This document shows, one piece after another, positions 15,212 to 16,313 of a stretch of 16,313 bases of DNA. The stretch covers positions 1-16,313 of the forward strand of contig JAFTMF010000068.1 in NCBI GenBank assembly GCA_017452565.1, in the 5' to 3' direction. The stretch's first letter is position 1. Each line of letters starts with the position of its first letter. This stretch comes from Clostridia bacterium (GTDB taxonomy: Bacteria > Bacillota > Clostridia > Oscillospirales > CAG-272). Under the pieces are notes generated by a model, which made no database searches, was not told where the DNA came from, and was given only the letters and a program-made list of their open reading frames with translations. The translations under genes and the position numbers were made by a program.

Positions 15212-16180
15212 CTAAAAACAGTTCCCGAACACCGTAAACAGCAAAAAGCCCGACTGCCGTCGGGCTTTTTGAGAAAACGAAGATCGGACCTCGTTCCAGA
15301 TTCTCTTCATATTGTCGAAGGACACGCGGGTGCCGTATTCGCACTCTTCCATGCCTTCGTATTCCAGATAGATGATACCGTCGAAGCCGCTCTGCTTGAT
15401 GGTACGGGTAACGTCCCAGATGTCGATATCGCCCTGCGCCAGGATGGAGCCGCGCAGATAAGAGCCGCCAACCGAACGGAACCAGCTGTTTTCGCAGTCG
15501 AACTGTGCGCTGTCGCCAGGGTTCTTATGCTCGGGACGGATATAGAAATCCTTCATATGGATGGTCTTAGCGAAGCGGATCATCTTCTTCACGGCGATTT
15601 CGGGGATATCGTCCACGCAGGTGTAGTTACCAACGTCCAGCTGATGGCCGAAGTTGTCGCGGTTCACCGATACCATAATCTGACGGACACGGTCAGCGCC
15701 GTTGGCGTGGAAGCCGTGGTTTTCCATCAGGATGGTCATATTATACTTTGCGGCATAATCGCAAAGCTCCTGATAAGCGGAGATAATGGTGGGAACTTCC
15801 TTCTGGAAATTCTCGATGGTGTTTTCCCGAATGGGACGGCGGAAAGCGGCGCTGTCCATACGGAAGGTGGAGATATTCAGCTTTGCAGCAGCGTCAATGT
15901 GCTGCTTTGCACGCTTGATCTCGTCCTTGAACTCGCAGCAGGTCAGCCCTAAGAAGTTGCCGTTCAGGGAATAGTTGGTGAAGGGCACGCCGGTCTTGGC
16001 ATACGCTTCCTTGAACTCCTCAATCAACTGAGGATTCTGTGCGATATTGAAGCCGAAAGGCACCAGTTCTACTGCTTCTGCGCCGTAATCGCAGAGCTTA
16101 TGGTAGGCTTCAACGGGGGTGATTTCTCCCTTTACAATTTTACGGGAGATACAATAAATGGAAATTCCAAACTTAGGCAT
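15212..16180 (-). CDS. Sugar phosphate isomerase/epimerase-family TIM barrel protein
   Basis: This 322-residue protein belongs to the xylose isomerase-like AP endonuclease 2 superfamily. It has the GxEAVEL start strand (GAEAVELVPFG) and four candidate metal ligands: E153 (LMENHG), D182 (QLDVGN), H208 (IHMKDF) and E273 (YLEYEG). Relatives isomerise or epimerise sugars, inositols or 2-keto-sugars, or cleave related compounds, in the cytosol with a divalent metal; the substrate cannot be told from this. The ATG at 16180 follows AGGA at 9 nt. The family-like part ends at KRIWNEV near residue 298. Residues 299-322 (starting RSSFSQKARRQ) have no family character and are encoded by an intrinsic terminator and its flank. 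Codon 299 is CGA, one transition from TGA, so the original stop was probably lost here. Confidence 0.88.
   Translation of the reverse strand: MPKFGISIYCISRKIVKGEITPVEAYHKLCDYGAEAVELVPFGFNIAQNPQLIEEFKEAYAKTGVPFTNYSLNGNFLGLTCCEFKDEIKRAKQHIDAAAKLNISTFRMDSAAFRRPIRENTIENFQKEVPTIISAYQELCDYAAKYNMTILMENHGFHANGADRVRQIMVSVNRDNFGHQLDVGNYTCVDDIPEIAVKKMIRFAKTIHMKDFYIRPEHKNPGDSAQFDCENSWFRSVGGSYLRGSILAQGDIDIWDVTRTIKQSGFDGIIYLEYEGMEECEYGTRVSFDNMKRIWNEVRSSFSQKARRQSGFLLFTVFGNCF
15243..15270 (-). terminator. Intrinsic terminator inside the 3' coding end of the isomerase gene
   Basis: A 12-bp perfect stem (AAAAAGCCCGAC pairing with GTCGGGCTTTTT) has a 4-nt loop and ends in T5 on the minus strand. It lies upstream of the stop codon of the present reading frame (15212-15214), within codons for residues of about 304-313. 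Confidence 0.9.
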
Positions 16181-16216
16181 AATTATTTTCCTATTCTATA
16201 AAGGGGTATTTGGTTT

Positions 16217-16247
16217 AGTATAGCCTTTATACGCTACATACAATCAA
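16217..16247 (-). promoter_or_regulatory. Possible promoter of the isomerase gene
   Basis: TTGATT and TATACT on the minus strand are separated by 19 nt, longer than ideal. They lie about 36 nt before the ATG at 16180. A competing TATAAA lies a few bases upstream. Confidence 0.35.
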
Positions 16248-16263
16248 TACGTACACGCTTACC

Positions 16264-16300
16264 TTGTAGGGACCGGCGTCCTCGACGGTCCGTTTGCAGG
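16264..16300. repeat. REP-like palindromic element at the right edge
   Basis: TTGTAGGGACCG and CGGTCCGTTTGCAGG flank a short centre, and GGACCG (16270-16275) pairs with CGGTCC (16286-16291). The pattern, TGTAGGG next to a GC-rich inverted repeat, resembles dispersed intergenic palindromes common in gut Clostridia genomes. A single copy is visible here, so its repeat status comes from resemblance only. Confidence 0.4.
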
Positions 16301-16313
16301 AGCCAAAGAAAAG

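Overview
The window looks like a chromosomal stretch from an endospore-forming, anaerobic Firmicute, probably a gut-type member of the Clostridia/Oscillospirales. The signs are an alpha/beta-type small acid-soluble spore protein behind a sigma-G-like promoter, a BspA-type leucine-rich-repeat surface protein, an S11 D,D-carboxypeptidase lipoprotein, AGGAGG ribosome binding sites and NPCBM, F5/8 and FctA-like modules on secreted proteins. Taxonomy is inferred from gene content only.

Layout. (1) 1-3620, minus: 5' part of a very large secreted family GH97 glycoside hydrolase, cut by the left edge. (2) 3830-4387, minus: flavin reductase-like FMN protein with its own promoter and terminator. (3) 4583-5014, plus: spore protein gene with a 38-bp tandem hairpin repeat in its leader and a strong terminator. 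(4) 5046-8505, plus: a membrane protein with external LRRs, then a lipoprotein D,D-carboxypeptidase. (5) 8522-15054, minus: the most unusual part, an operon for exported haem proteins. It encodes a lipoprotein YVTN beta-propeller fused in frame to a di-haem cytochrome c peroxidase/MauG-type module, but split by one TAA codon. Next comes a 1367-residue protein related to the hydrazine synthase alpha subunit (HzsA), with two CXXCH motifs, two inserted jelly-roll domains and a C-terminal discoidin-type domain. (6) 15212-16180, minus: a sugar phosphate isomerase/epimerase-type TIM barrel whose 3' coding end runs through its own terminator. (7) 16181-16313: its upstream region and a REP-like palindrome.

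How the genes may work together. The haem operon has a promoter with extended -10 (TTTACA-17-TATAAT) and a perfect 23-bp palindrome in its leader. Its two products should lie outside the membrane: one lipid-anchored with two c-type haems, the other secreted or cell-associated with two c-type haems plus carbohydrate-binding-like domains. Together with the nearby GH97 enzyme and sugar isomerase this suggests, without proof, an extracellular redox step linked to carbohydrate use. No cytochrome c maturation gene is present in the window.

Two stop-codon anomalies deserve checking against reads: the TAA inside the propeller-peroxidase gene, and the apparent stop loss at the end of the isomerase gene.
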